From positions 8,443,107-8,507,106 of the forward strand of contig OY759225.1 of the NCBI GenBank assembly GCA_963662175.1: a stretch of DNA of 64,000 nt, written 5' to 3'. Below the pieces are notes generated by a model. It saw only the letters and a list, made by a program, of their open reading frames with translations. It was not told the DNA's origin and made no database searches. Origin of the DNA: Aradus depressus. Its lineage: Eukaryota > Arthropoda > Insecta > Hemiptera > Aradidae. The translations under genes and the position numbers were made by a program. Below, piece after piece: positions 10,262 through 21,230 of this stretch. Each line of letters opens with the position of its first letter. The first letter of the stretch is position 1.

Positions 10262-10711
10262 GCTTCCGACCATGTCTCAAAACAGAACTCGGCTAACGCT
10301 CGAAAATAAAATAGAAATAACTAAAGTTCATAATCGAGAAAAGTCCAGCGTCAGGGACTTAGCGGCAAAGTTTAAGGTTGGAAAGACGCAGATCGGGACC
10401 ATTTTAAAAGAAAGGAATGAACTTTTACCAAAATGGCAGGAACATGGAAATGAAGAAACGAAAACGGCTTTCACAAAAAAATACGATAAGGGTTTTGAAA
10501 TTGATCGCCATTTCGAATGGTTTTGTCGAGTAAGAGCCAAAAATCTCTGTTTCTGGCTCTATGTATACAGAAAAAGGCCGGCGAAATTTTGGGAATTTTA
10601 AATTTCAAAGCGTCAAATGGTTGTCTCGAAAAATTTAGAAAACGACATAATGTCTCGATAAAAAACGAAAACGGTTGACCCAACGATGTCCGCTATGGAG
10701 AGGTTTCACTG
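10262..10711 (+). pseudogene. pogo/Tigger-like transposase N-terminus with 3' TIR
   Basis: Translation from about 10272 (MSQNRTRLTLENKIE) gives a CENP-B/pogo-type helix-turn-helix: LTLENKIEITKVHNRE, then VRDLAAKFKVGKTQIGTIL. After about 80 residues the frame is broken. A second DNA-binding segment (FKASNGCLEKFRKRHNV) resumes in another frame at about 10600. The DDE catalytic part is absent: the coding region runs directly into a terminal repeat whose reverse complement is CAGTGAAACCTCTCCATAGC, followed by TA (10712-10713). So this is an internally deleted, frameshifted pogo-family copy. Its 5' TIR was not found. Confidence 0.8.
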
Positions 10712-10963
10712 TAGTAATAACATATTATTGCATTGTTGGGAAAATATCGGAATAGAATGAAACTTTCCCATAGGGCTTGAGGCATACTTCCTATAAATTG
10801 AGTATTGCTCTCAATTTTATATACCTATATTTACTAATTCTAACCAGTTGTTAATCATCTTTAACCAAAGTTAAGAAGCAAAATAATTGACGATAATAAA
10901 CCATAAATAAAACAAACTTATTTTTGAAATATTGTCTATTCCACTAAAGATATATACATATAT

Positions 10964-10998
10964 AACTACCGGTTTCGGCTTTATACCATCGTCAGGTC
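10964..10998 (-). ncRNA. hammerhead-like motif in the PLE pseudo-LTR
   Basis: Minus strand: GAC, core box CTGACGA, T, short stem II GG...CC, GAAA, CCGG loop closed by A-U, A at the cleavage position, GTT pairing GAC with one G-U. Penelope-like elements are known to carry hammerhead ribozymes in their pseudo-LTRs. Stem II is only two to three pairs, and there is one nucleotide more than the textbook core between the first box and stem II. Activity is therefore uncertain. Confidence 0.5.
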
Positions 10999-11328
10999 TA
11001 GTTATGAACTAAGTCAGTTTGCAGAGAGCGACCCTTCAAATACATCTCAGGTCAAAGGGTGCTATTAAAACTTGGGAGTCCCCCGGCTGTACCGTTAGCT
11101 AACTCATGAAATATTTCTTAACAAAACCTAGTTCTAAATTTACATAAAACAATGTCACTAGACTAATACGTGGAAAAATAACAAATAAATAAGTACAAAT
11201 ACAAGTAAATAATAAAAAATAGAAATAAAATTAATAATAATGTTAAGATTTAGATAACTTGAAACATATATGTGGAACCAAATATTAATAACAGATAATA
11301 CAAACATATATGTGGAAACAGAACTGGT

Positions 11329-12416
11329 TTAGGGTGTTAACAAAGGGGAATAGTTGAAATAAATTTGGTCATTCATACAAATGTTCCTTTTGTTAGCTTT
11401 ATTTATTTCTAATTGTTCCAAGCTATTAAGTAGCCTGCTTTTTTGGCAATAATGGAGATATTTGATGCCTGTAGATGGGTCGAAAGTGTGGCTATTGTCA
11501 ATTATGTGGGTCGCGAATGTAGAACGGTTTCCTCGGTTCTTTATTTCGGCCGTGTGTTCTTTAATTCTTTCCTTAAAACGACGTCCTGTCTGTCCAATGT
11601 ATACTTGACTGCACGTCGCACACTCTAGACTATAAACACCGCTTTTATTTTCAATATCTGTTTTTTCCCTACCTCTCTCTAGGCACTGGCTTATGGGATT
11701 GATAGTTTTAAACCCGATACTGAAACCTTCTTTTTTCAACTCTTTACCTATTTTTTCTGAAATTTTTCCGTGGTAAGTTAAGCTGACCCATTTATTATAA
11801 ACTTTATTTTGTGTTTCTAATTTGGTCAGTTTGTTCCTAAAATTATGATTTTTGACCTTCTTTTCAATTTTATTTATTGTTTTTTGTGGGTAGCTATTGT
11901 TTTTGGCTATTTCCTTAATAATCTTAAGTTCTTTATCTTTTGATTGTTGGGTCATTGGAATTGAGTAGGCTCTGTGGAACATGGAATAAAAGGCCGCGTA
12001 TTTGTAACTGGAAGGACAGTTAGAAGAAGGGTGTATTACCGTGTCTGTTGTAGTCGGTTTTCTGTGAATGCTAAATTCGAATTTCTTGTTATTAATTTTG
12101 ATCTCCAAGTCCAGAAAATTTATGGTTTGACCTCCTATTTCCAACGTGAATTTTATTTTGTTATGGACTTTGTTGACAAAGTCAAAAAATAAGTTAATTT
12201 GTCTTTCTGTTCCGTTAAAAAGTATCAAGATATCGTCCACGTACCGCTTCCAAAACATGATATTACTGATAAATGGAGACTTCTCTAGAATTTCCCTCTC
12301 AATTCTATCCATGAATATATCAGCTAACAGGGGGGACAGGCTGGACCCCATCGCTAGCCCCTCTTTCTGTTTATATAATTCACTATTGAAGATGAAATAA
12401 TTTTGTTCTACGCACT
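11329..12416 (-). CDS. PLE reverse transcriptase (C-terminal half) with GIY-YIG endonuclease
   Basis: Open for about 362 codons and 5'-partial; the first Met lies at 12351, but similarity starts earlier (EQNYFIFNSELYKQKEGLAM). The RT part has GLAMGSSLSP and LADIFMDRIE (motif B region), then catalytic RYVDDILIL. The C-terminal part has the GIY-YIG nuclease core: GVYSL, a Cys pair CATC, QVYIGQTGRRFKERIKEH, and HIIDNSHTFD. In the family this protein primes reverse transcription at nicked target DNA. Missing are the N-terminal RT motifs, so this copy cannot act alone. No stop or frameshift occurs in the remaining part, which suggests fairly recent insertion. Confidence 0.88.
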
Positions 12417-12495
12417 GCCGAAACCGGTAGTTATATATGTATATATCTTTAGTGGAATAGACAATATTTCAAAAATAAGTTTGTTTTATTTATTT

Positions 12496-12600
12496 ATTAC
12501 AAGTTTCCACAATATGTCCGCGTTTCTCAACTTAGAAGTTGATAATAAACCAAACGAGATTAGGTACCTTTTCCAAACTTTTTACAATAAATTTGTTATT
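12496..12600 (-). mobile_element. PLE upstream fragment
   Basis: On the minus strand, AACTTCTAAGTTGAGAAACG and GCGGACATATTGTGGA recur on the plus strand at about 40410-40440, inside the other PLE fragment. So PLE sequence continues to the right of the inverted repeat, as expected when partial units are joined. Confidence 0.6.
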
Positions 12601-13373
12601 TCTTGACCAATTTTAAATCGGAAAACAATGTGTACCAGAAAGTATAGATAGAGTATAGTACCCTGTATACAATTATTTAAAAAAACAGCTAATAATTTAA
12701 AACTAGACTGAAAAATATTAAATAATCATTTTAATTTTTTCAATAACGTATCTGTTCAAGAGAAATTCAGCCGGGCCATCTAAAAAGGACACCCTGTTAT
12801 AACCAGACCCCCTCCCCCTGACTACCAGCGTTTTTTGACTTCAACTTTTTTATATGATTTCTTATCATTTGACCAAAGAAATAATTGTTGATAGTCAATA
12901 AGGATAGTCAAATGAGAATAGTCAGTTGGTCTCAGGAGACACCCACATCTCGCTATAAGGGTTCTGATTTTGGTTTTCAACCTGCGGAACCCTAAAAGTT
13001 ACTAAGCAATCATATACAATTGTTATATTGCTCACTAAAAATTTTACAATTATTATTATTGGATGGGGTATAATTTCATTTAAAATTAGCAACAAGAGCA
13101 AAAACATAGTTTGTTAGAACCAATTCAAGCTGTGGGAACTACAATTGGAGAAAATGGAAAATAAAACTGATGGAAATATAAGAAACAGAATAAAAAACTC
13201 ACACAAATCTCAACACAAAAGACGAAGGAAACAGTCTCAATGACAAATCCTTTTCATAGACTCAAAATCCAGGATTGGACAGGCGACTGACGGGAACCTA
13301 ACAGAGCCGCCTCTTACAATCCTCTTAGCTCAAGAATAAAAAGATACTTCACACTCTTTAGAATGGATGTTCT

Positions 13374-13738
13374 CTAGAATAACATGCGGGTTTATAGAAT
13401 AACATGTTGATTTATGGAATAACATGCGGGTTTATAGAATAACATGCGGATTGATAGAATAACATGCGGATTTATAGAATAACATGCAGGTTTATAGAAA
13501 AACATGCGGGTTTATAGAATAACATGTTCATTTATAGAATAACATGCGGATTTCTGGAATAACATGCGGATTTATAGAATAACATGCGGATTTATAGAAT
13601 AACATGCGGATTTCTAGAATAACATGTTCATTTATAGAATAACATGCGGATTTCTGGAATAACATGCGGATTTATAGAATAACATGCGGGTTTATAGAAT
13701 AACATGCGGGTTTATAGAATAACTTGCGGATTTCTAGA
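13374..13738 (+). repeat. 20-bp minisatellite, about 18 units
   Basis: Unit TTTATAGAATAACATGCGGA, with variants at the last bases (GGG, GGA, TTCA). Units are in strict 20-bp register. Variant order (for example GTTCA at about 13520 and 13620) shows a higher-order pattern of about 100 bp. The flanks are unrelated sequence. Confidence 0.95.
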
Positions 13739-14267
13739 AAACATAAGATTTTTAATTGGAGCAGAAGTACATTACCAGTGATTTTTTTTTATTTCGTGAA
13801 AGCCCATAAAAATGAATTTTAGTGAAAATTCTGAACAACTGACGAAGGTTGACTTCGGCATGAACTGTCCGACTGGCTGATCCATGGTATTATCATTGTG
13901 GAGCAGCTAAGGAATATCTCTTCCACAGAATTTCAACGTCCACTTTTTTTTTTTTTTTTTCCGGCGTAAGATTATGAGGGATGTTGCCCCACTTATCAAG
14001 CTACCCTTAATTCGATTAGGAAGAAAAATAATTAGGGCATTAATTACATTATAAATTTCAATTTGGGGAAGCTTTTTCAGAACGAAAAAATATAAAAAAA
14101 TGGGGGAGCTTCATTGCCGCTGCTTCATTAGGCTGTTTGCAGAAGAGGACCTCAATGTTGGCCGCGGCGCAAAGCAAAACTGTCCTGTACTAGAAACTCT
14201 GGAAAAATGGGGGAAAGGAAACTCATCTTAGCCTGAACAACCAGGTTGTCGACAAACACAGGTGTCA

Positions 14268-15210
14268 CTATTCTCATTTGACTCTCCATATTTGACTACC
14301 CTCATCTGAATATCCTTATTTGACTATCCGTATTTGCCTATTCTCATTTCACTATTTTCATTTGACTATCCTCATTTGTCTCACCTTATATGGCTATTAT
14401 TATTTGACTCGCCATATTTGACTACCCCCATTTGAATATCCTTATTTCACTATCCTCATTTGAGTATTTTCATTTGTCTGACCTTATATGGCTATTCTTA
14501 TTTGACTCTCCATATTTGTCTATTCTCATTTCACTATTTTCATTTGACTATCCTTCTTTCGCTCTTTTCATTTGACTATCCTCATTTAACTATCCTTCTT
14601 TCACTATTTTCATTTGACTATCCTCATTTGACTATTCTTCTTTCACTATTTTCATTTGACTATCCTCATTTAACTATCCTTCTTTCACTATTTTCATTTG
14701 ACTATCCTCATTTGACTATCCTTCTTTCACTATTTTCATTCGACTATCCTCATTTGACTATCCTTCTTTCACTATTTTCATTTGACTATCCTCATTTAAC
14801 TATCCTTCTTTCACTATTTTCATTTCACTATCTTCATTTGACTATTTTCATTTGTCTGACCTTATATGGCTATTCTTATTTGACTCTCCATATTTGTCTA
14901 TTCTCATTTCACTATTTTCATTAGACTATTCCTATTAGACTATCCTCATTTGTCTATTCTCATTTCACTATTTTCATTTGACTATCCTCATTTGACTATC
15001 CTTCTTTCACTATTTTCATTTGACTATCCTCATTTAACTATCCTTCTTTCACTATTTTCATTTGACTATCCTCATTTGACTATCCTTCTTTCACTATTTT
15101 CATTTGACTATCCTTCTTTCACTATTTTCATTTGACTATCCTCATTTAACTATCCTTCTTTCACTATTTTCATTTGACTATTCTCATTTGACTATCCTTC
15201 TTTGACTATA
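14268..15210 (+). repeat. 14-bp satellite with 42-bp higher-order unit
   Basis: Basic unit CATTTGACTATCCT. Across the core it is organised as 42-bp triplets (TCATTTGACTATCC, TCATTTGACTATCC, TTCTTTCACTATTT types). The long plus-strand open frames here (14460-14924 and 14950-15135) are a by-product of 42 being a multiple of three. A 40-bp island of the same motif in reverse lies at about 12890-12930. Confidence 0.95.
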
Positions 15211-16679
15211 TGATTTGAAGGGATGGGTTAAACTGAATCTGAACATGTTTATAGAAAATGGAATGTTGGAGGCCTGAAATTCTCCATCTAAAAATCACAT
15301 TTCATCTATCCCTCTTCCCTTTTAGCTCCCGCTTCTGTCTTCTGCTTGATACATTTTTCATCAAATGTATAAGACTCTTTCTTCAGGCTATCTCCTCAAT
15401 CCGAGCTTGAAATGTACTCACTGTATATAGAATTTCCCCAAGGCAAACCAAGTCTCTCTAAATATTCTTTCCCCCATTTTCATAAATACATTTTAACATT
15501 CTACCATTGGAATTCAGTGCATAGAGCAATTAATGTTAAATATATAAAAAAAAGAAACATATTTATACTTTACAAAGAAGTATTCATGCAAAAATCTGAG
15601 TTTGAGTTTTCAACGTAATTTTGCGTTTCAAGAACCCCTGCACTAATATATATCGATGAGTTCCAGGCAAAAGGCCCTATCCCACACTATTGACTATCCC
15701 GCACATTTCTGCACTCCATTTTGTAATAACTTTTAACAAAATTTATAAAAATAGGAAATTAGAAATTGGAGGGCCTTTGTCATTGCAAAATGTGGTCCAG
15801 GGAAAAGGTCCTAACCCACATACTCTCACAAAACTTTAAATCATTTGAGAGACCAAAAGACCTATCCCCCAGTCCCAGTGCCCTATCCCACCAGTTTGAT
15901 GCTGTTGATTGATCCGTTTCATTAAAATTTGGCACCCTAATCAACAAAAATGCCATTGTAAAAAAGAAAAATAAATAAAAAGTTTTATTTTACCAATGAT
16001 AGAAGGGGGTTAGGGCTTTCGTTTTGAACATTCGGGACTTTCAAAAACTGCCAAATGCCTCTTTCGCCTTAACACAGAAACTCTAATAAATTTCCACCTA
16101 GTGATTTTCGACCAAAACTTTGTTTTCAGAGGAAAATCAAAAACTTAGTTGGTTTACGCTGGTAAAGTAGGTACATTGCCAATAAGTCAACGTCAATTTT
16201 TTTTTTTTAGCGAATAATTCTCCCTTTATTATTCTCTGTAGATCCAGATCAAATCCTTCCCCCTATGTTCTTACCTGAATAATCTGACATTCAATCCTAA
16301 TCCTTTTTTTGGGTCTCTTTTTTCCTTTCCAAGGAATAATCTTTTTCTCTCTATCTCTTTCTAAGACGCCTTCTCTCTTTCTCTATTTAAGACAGAGATT
16401 CTTTTTTTCTCTTTCTTTAAGACAAGAGAAAGAGCCTTTAAAACACTTTTTTTTTAAATACACTCTCTCTACATGACATTCTCTTTCTCTCTATAAAAGC
16501 TATAAAAACAAGTTTTTTATTTGTTTTATTAACACCACTAACCGGCTTTCAAGGTTTCCCATATCATCTGGCAGCCCACAAAGCATTCAACAATAATTAT
16601 AGACTATAAAAAACCTTGGGAAGCCAAATGTTTCTCTTATAAGTATGTGTAAGAGTTGTGTGTGTGTTCACTCTATAGT
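15211..16679. other. spacer with decayed repeats
   Basis: No gene. There is a repeated phrase near 15665-15900 (CCTATCCCAC and variants, four times) and a CT-rich low-complexity tract at 16315-16500 with AAGACA-type interruptions. Short open frames are unconvincing. Confidence 0.45.
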
Positions 16680-17009
16680 GAGGGCGCCGGTAGCTCAGTG
16701 GTATGAGTGCTTGCCTTCTGAGCTCAAGATGGTGGGTTCAAAACCCGACCGAGGCCCTTAGTTTATTTTATCTGGGAGGTAAAATAAACTTAAGCACGCC
16801 GTCCTTCGGATGGGACGTTAGGCGATGGTCCCGAGCCTGTACGATGTCAGGTACTCGTTAAAGACCCCTACCCTAGGTGAATAAAAATTTAGGGTAGGCA
16901 AAATTTAGGACTCCCACAGTAGAGTCGGACTCATGTCCACCAGAGTGACGAAAGAGCGCTCTGGTAGTAGGCGATATGACCTCGTTGTTAATACGAATAG
17001 GCCTCCAAT
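16680..17009 (+). mobile_element. SINE copy, subfamily with altered 3' segment
   Basis: The head and body are near consensus, with canonical-like B box GGTTCAAAACC. After GATATGACCTCGT the usual 3' end is replaced by TGTTAATACGAATAGGCCTC, ending at CCAAT. The same insert is present at 24558-24590, where it is followed by the normal 3' end, so this copy is 3'-truncated within a distinct subfamily. Confidence 0.85.
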
Positions 17010-17167
17010 TCTAGTATTTATTCATTTTTTATAATTAGTTGGCTGGCAATACTTATAATAGTCCTTTATTCCTATAAATCATAACGGCTCACTTAAACAT
17101 GTGGCATCGTAACAACGAAGTAGAGACGTCGTCAGAGCTAGGACCAGTTAGGATCACTAATAATTAG

Positions 17168-17390
17168 TGGGCCGAGGCTCTTAGGATTTTCATCTGGAAC
17201 ATGAGAAAAAATTGAGTAGGTAGGCCGTCCTGCGGATGGAACATTAAGAAACGGTCCCGAGCTTGTACGATGTTATAAATTTATAACTTCCACTGTAGAG
17301 TCGGGCTCGTGTCCACCATAGTGACAAAAGATTGCTCTGGTAGTAGGCGATATGACCTCGTAGTTAAAGCCCGGGCATGGGTCATAATAA
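17168..17390 (+). mobile_element. SINE copy, diverged, head lost
   Basis: Starts near GGGCCGAGGCTCTTAGG and runs through the body to GCCCGGGCATGGGTCATAA. The third hairpin region is deleted. It is an old copy. Confidence 0.7.
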
Positions 17391-17464
17391 ACTGAAAATT
17401 CTGCAGAAAATGTTAACTATCAATAATTAAATATATAAATCTACCTTCCCCACATCTAAAACTA

Positions 17465-17705
17465 CTCCCTGAAGAATTCCGTTATCCTGAAATCCTGGAA
17501 ATCAGCGGTCGTCCATCCCTGGAAGAGAAAAAAAAGAGCCCCAAATCCCTGCTCCCTAGAAGACCTCTTCTCCAGAACCCTTGAACGTATAGCCCAATCC
17601 CAGCTATCATTCTTTCTTGAAACCAATCACATCTTAAATCCCCTTCAGTCCGGCTTCCGTCCAGGTCTAAGCACCCCAAAGCCCTGGTTCGCCCTTCTAA
17701 GTCAC
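17465..17705 (+). pseudogene. LINE RT fragment (motifs 0-2 region)
   Basis: Plus-strand translation in two frames gives SWKSAVVHPWKRKK and then LLEDLFSRTLERIAQSQLSF, FLETNHILNPLQSGFRPGLS. The ending QSGFRPGxST is a hallmark just after RT motif 1 of non-LTR elements. Surrounding stops show decay. It could belong to the same LINE group as the 45285 fragment. Confidence 0.65.
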
Positions 17706-18294
17706 GAGCGACCTTCAACTCTCCTCTGACTTCAAGACACGTTACTCGACTTCAGACCCGCCGTGCTTACTCTTCAAGCGAAGCTCTCAGGCTTTTTTTT
17801 TTACCTAGAAGGTAAAAAAAAAACACTTTGAGCATGAATTCTTTAAGGAAAATCATAAAAAAAAAGTCTGATTTTCTTTGTGTAAGTGTGACTGTGAACA
17901 TGATATCTCCAGATGAAATTAATGCATCATCACGAGATTTTATATGTGAATCCAGAGCACTCTAATGACGACAGATTTTCAGCCAAACCGACGAATGATA
18001 AAGGGGGATTAGGGGGAGGCTTAATACAAAACCCTATTATAGTTTATATTATAATACATAAATAGTATATTTTTTCTTAATACATTTTATTATTACTCTA
18101 CTTACTTTTGTCAAACAGGAGATAGAAGTACTATTGTACGTTGAAGTACAATTGATTATCGTTTGCCAAGAAGTTACACTGAGACTTTGGGTACTTGGCA
18201 AAAAAGTACTCAAGTTATCAGAACCAATTAGATCAAGGGAGAGGACCAGGTTTTGCTATATTAAAATCTAGCTCGGAGGGTTGAGTTTTTGCTA

Positions 18295-18323
18295 CCCCCC
18301 CCCCCCCCCCTCCCCCCCCCCCC
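18295..18323. repeat. poly-C tract (16 C, T, 12 C)
   Basis: One of five long G/C homopolymers in this AT-rich window. It can form a G-quadruplex or i-motif. It shifts the frame of the short open frame that crosses it. Confidence 0.9.
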
Positions 18324-18494
18324 GGCAAAGGGAACAATGCAAATGTCGACCAACCCCTTGAGGTTGGAGACTAGAAATAAAAACTTCTATCGCCCATCCC
18401 AACTCTTCAGTCTCTCCCAGAGGCCCCCAATTTTTTGGATATAGATTCTTTATATATCCAAAAATATATATTTGTCCACCCAAAAAAATAAATA

Positions 18495-18927
18495 AATTGT
18501 TGGTGAATCACGGCTATGTACTTCCCCAACAAGTATCAATTATGTTGTTCCTCTTCCTCCAAATTATCGACCGTTGGTTCTAAAGCTCAATATTTGACTT
18601 AATTATTTATCAGTCTACCCTTCCCTTCTATCGATTTTCTTCTAAATTAATAAATGTCATCCTTATAATGTTTTGAATCTAAATATAAAATTTTATGTTG
18701 ATATATTTATTATATCGTCAGTTATGAAAGTTTTGATTTGGGCTCCCCTCAGTTGTCTCATCTCTTATTTTGCCGCCGATTCCACTGAAAACTGATGTGT
18801 CGCCCTTATGGAGTTTTGAATTCACATATGAAATTTTATATGTATGCATTCATTACATCGGCAGGTATTATAGTTTTTCAGTTAAGCCTCTCCTTTAATC
18901 CTTCCTCCCTTCAGCCGATTTAGCTGA
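18495..18927 (-). repeat. ~135-bp repeat block with end module, interrupted by a SINE
   Basis: The end module in reverse (GGTGAATCAC then TGTACTTCCCC) lies at about 18503-18535. It is followed by three diverged units, each with a TTATATCGTCAG or CATTACATCGGCAG landmark. The block continues beyond the SINE (about 19276-19470). Confidence 0.6.
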
Positions 18928-18938
18928 AAATCAGTAGG

Positions 18939-19264
18939 TTAGGTTTTATGACTCATGCCCGGACTTTAACCACGAGGTCATATCGCCTACTACCAGTGCG
19001 CTCTTTCGTCACTCTAGTGGACATGAGCCCGACTCTACTGTGCCTACCCTAAATTTTTATTCACCTAGGATAGGGATCTTTAACGAGTACCTGACATCGT
19101 ACAGACTCGGGACCATCGCTTAACGTCCCATCCGAAGGACGGCGTGCTTAAGTTTATTTTACCTCCCAAATAAATTAAACTAAGGGCCTCAGTTGGGTTT
19201 CGAACCCACGATCTTGAGTTCTGAAGGCAAGCACGCATACTACTGAGCTACCGGCGCCCTCAGG
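18939..19264 (-). mobile_element. SINE copy, full length with TSD
   Basis: Bounded by perfect 11-bp duplication AAATCAGTAGG (18928-18938 and 19265-19275). The 3' end at left reads TTAGGTTTTATGACTCATGC, a single telomere unit. The 5' end at right is GCTACCGGCGCCCTCAGG. It was inserted into a ~135-bp repeat unit. Confidence 0.93.
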
Positions 19265-20026
19265 AAATCAGTAGGTGTTATTCTGGATTTACGTATAAAT
19301 GTTTCTGTTGATACATTCATTATATCGGGAGTTAACGTGTTTACAGACACACTTTTTTTTTTCATTTTTGGTATCTAGTCGAATAACATTATTAACATTA
19401 TCTAGTCGAAATTCCTTTGAAAACTCCACATCAAATTTTTCACCGATTACATAACTTTCCCTATACTTCTGTATTTTGATTTTGTCTTTTTTTGGTGATG
19501 ATTTTTGTAGAAAGTATAAAATATTTTAATAATTTGAATATTTCTGGACTTTTTCTACAATCTTATGAACTTCTGAAAAGTGCCTCAAATTAAATTCTAA
19601 AGGGGATTCATTTGTAAGTCAGATAAAATATAACCTAATAAAGCCTGAATATTATTAAACTATCCTCTGATTTGCATTATAACTTTGACATTTGAAAAGT
19701 TAAACAATTTTTTTTTTTTAAATTTCTTATATCTATAGTATAAGGAAGTAATGCAATCCTGCGGAAATCCGAGATCGAATTTTGAACAGATTTTCACGTT
19801 TCAATGTCTGTGTGTGTATGTGATTGGAAAGTTGTGGGCGCTCTATCGCAAACACTTAGATCTCATTAAATTTTGGCAGAAATCAGACAAAAATTGAGAC
19901 CACTCAGGGGGCCTAAGTACATTTTATAGGATACCGCATATGTTTATGACCTAATCAAAAATTTAAAAAAAATAATACTTGTACAGAAAATTGAAATACC
20001 TAATATTATTATATGAGTCACCGAGT

Positions 20027-20500
20027 TGCAAACCCTGCTGTCAATGTTAGGCAAATTTTGCCAAAGGGCGAAAAACTGTTAAAATCAGACGGTTAGAGAT
20101 GCAAAGCTGCAATTTTTTTTCAAAAAATCGTCAAAAATGAACGCAACTTTCCTTTTGTCTGTGTATAATCTCAGAATTAGTAATAATCTGATATTTAAAT
20201 CCTACATAGCAGGTTTTGCAACCGCACGCCAAAGTTATCAGGTTTTGAAACCTTTTTGGCAGCCATCTTGGAAACGATGTAGGTTGTAAAAGGCTTTTTT
20301 TCATTTCAACCACCTTTAAATTATAGAAAAACCAACAACAATACAACGATGGTATGTAGTACTCATACTTATCATGTTTTGTATCCCAAGTTCTGAGGTG
20401 GCCATCTTATTCCATTATATTTAACAGGGTTTGCACCCTTTATACACTTGGCTGGTTTTGCATCCTACCATCTTGAGAACTTAGCAGGTTTTGCAGCCGT
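20027..20500 (+). repeat. array of GCAGGKTTTGCA motifs
   Basis: GCAGG(G/T)TTTGCA or close variants at 20027-20038 (reverse), 20209-20220, 20239, 20424-20435, 20451-20462 and 20484-20495, continuing in the palindrome at 20628-20639 and 20664-20675. Several are followed by CCATCTTG at similar spacing. Repeated subterminal motifs of this kind often mark transposase-binding sites, but no element ends were found. Confidence 0.6.
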
Positions 20501-20526
20501 TCGAGGTTTTCTTTTTGATTTTTCAG

Positions 20527-20775
20527 AGGGTTTTAACAGATTGTGATCCTTGATTTTAGTTCAGACGTGCAGCAATTGAAAAGCTAAATCCAGTGATACC
20601 ACTAACTCATTTTTTTTTTTTATGATAGCAGGGTTTGCATCTGGGCGATATGGGTCGCCCAGATGCAAACCCTGCTATCATAAAAAAAAAAATGAGTTAG
20701 TGGTATCACTGGATTTAGCTTTTCAATTGCTGCACGTCTGAACTAAAATCAAGGATCACAATCTGTTAAAACCCT
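20527..20775. repeat. near-perfect 249-bp palindrome
   Basis: Left arm 20527-20648 begins AGGGTTTTAACAGATTGTGA. Right arm 20655-20775 is its reverse complement. The loop is TATGGG. I see one difference in about 121 bp: 12 T against 11 A in the homopolymer. It includes GCAGGGTTTGCA on both arms. Either a very recent inverted duplication or a fold-back artefact of cloning or assembly. Confidence 0.95.
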
Positions 20776-20942
20776 ACGTAGTACGATTTTTTGCAGGTTG
20801 TCCGGTTTTTGAGAAACATGCTGAAAACCGTCAAAAAATGTAGTTTTCAAACACATATTTTTAGACGTTTCCTTGATTTACCCGAAAACGATTTCTCTTA
20901 ACGAACAGAGATACATCATCTACTATTAAAACCACTCTTTTG

Positions 20943-20975
20943 TCGGCGAGTTTTGAACCCACGATCTTGAGCTGA
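20943..20975 (-). mobile_element. SINE head scrap
   Basis: Only the B-box end of the tRNA-like head in reverse is left (TTTTGAACCCACGATCTTGA, then GCT). It lies 35 bp before a plus-strand SINE. Confidence 0.6.
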
Positions 20976-21010
20976 GACAGAATGAATTAATCAAATAAGT
21001 TTTTGCTTTT

Positions 21011-21230
21011 GAGAGCGCCAGTAGCTCAGTGATGTGCGTGCTTGTCTTCTGAGCTCAAGATCGTGGGTTCGAAACCCGACCGAGGCCCTTAGTTTATTTT
21101 ATCCGGGAGATAAAATAAACTTAAGCACGCCCTCCTTCGGATCGAACGTTAAGCATCCGAGTCTGTACGATGTCAGGTACTCGTTAAAGACCCCTGCCCT
21201 AGGTGAATACAAATTTAGGATAGGCAAAAT
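21011..21230 (+). mobile_element. SINE copy, 3'-truncated
   Basis: The head is intact, with perfect A and B boxes (TAGCTCAGTGA region and GGTTCGAAACC). The body ends after TAGGATAGGCAAAATA and passes into a ~135-bp repeat unit (TAACTGCTGATGTAATGAAT). A 3' loss is unusual for a retroposed copy and points to later deletion or recombination. Confidence 0.85.

Larger units (their letters stand above)
10905..12495 (-). mobile_element. Penelope-like element (PLE), 5'-truncated, inverted terminal repeats
   Basis: Contains the RT/GIY-YIG frame at 11329-12416. The left end carries AAACTTATTTTTGAAATATT, TGTCTATTCCACTAAAGATA and CTACCGGTTTCGGC. The right end carries the exact inverse (GCCGAAACCGGTAG and the rest). 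Pseudo-LTRs in inverted arrangement joined to a truncated coding region are characteristic of Penelope-like elements. Coding begins abruptly at the inner edge of the right repeat (about 12417). A related plus-strand fragment lies at 40250-40720. Confidence 0.88.

Noticed and set aside
13374..13738. CRISPR-like repeat array
   Set aside because: Units are contiguous with no spacers, and the context is an animal genome.
13840..13885. CTGACGAAGG as another hammerhead-like motif
   Set aside because: Followed by a short hairpin (GTTGACTTCGGC), but the GAAA box and closing stem I are absent.
14460..14924. 154-codon repetitive open frame as a secreted repeat protein
   Set aside because: It is the direct translation of a 42-bp satellite. 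There is no start context and the frame ends where the array ends.
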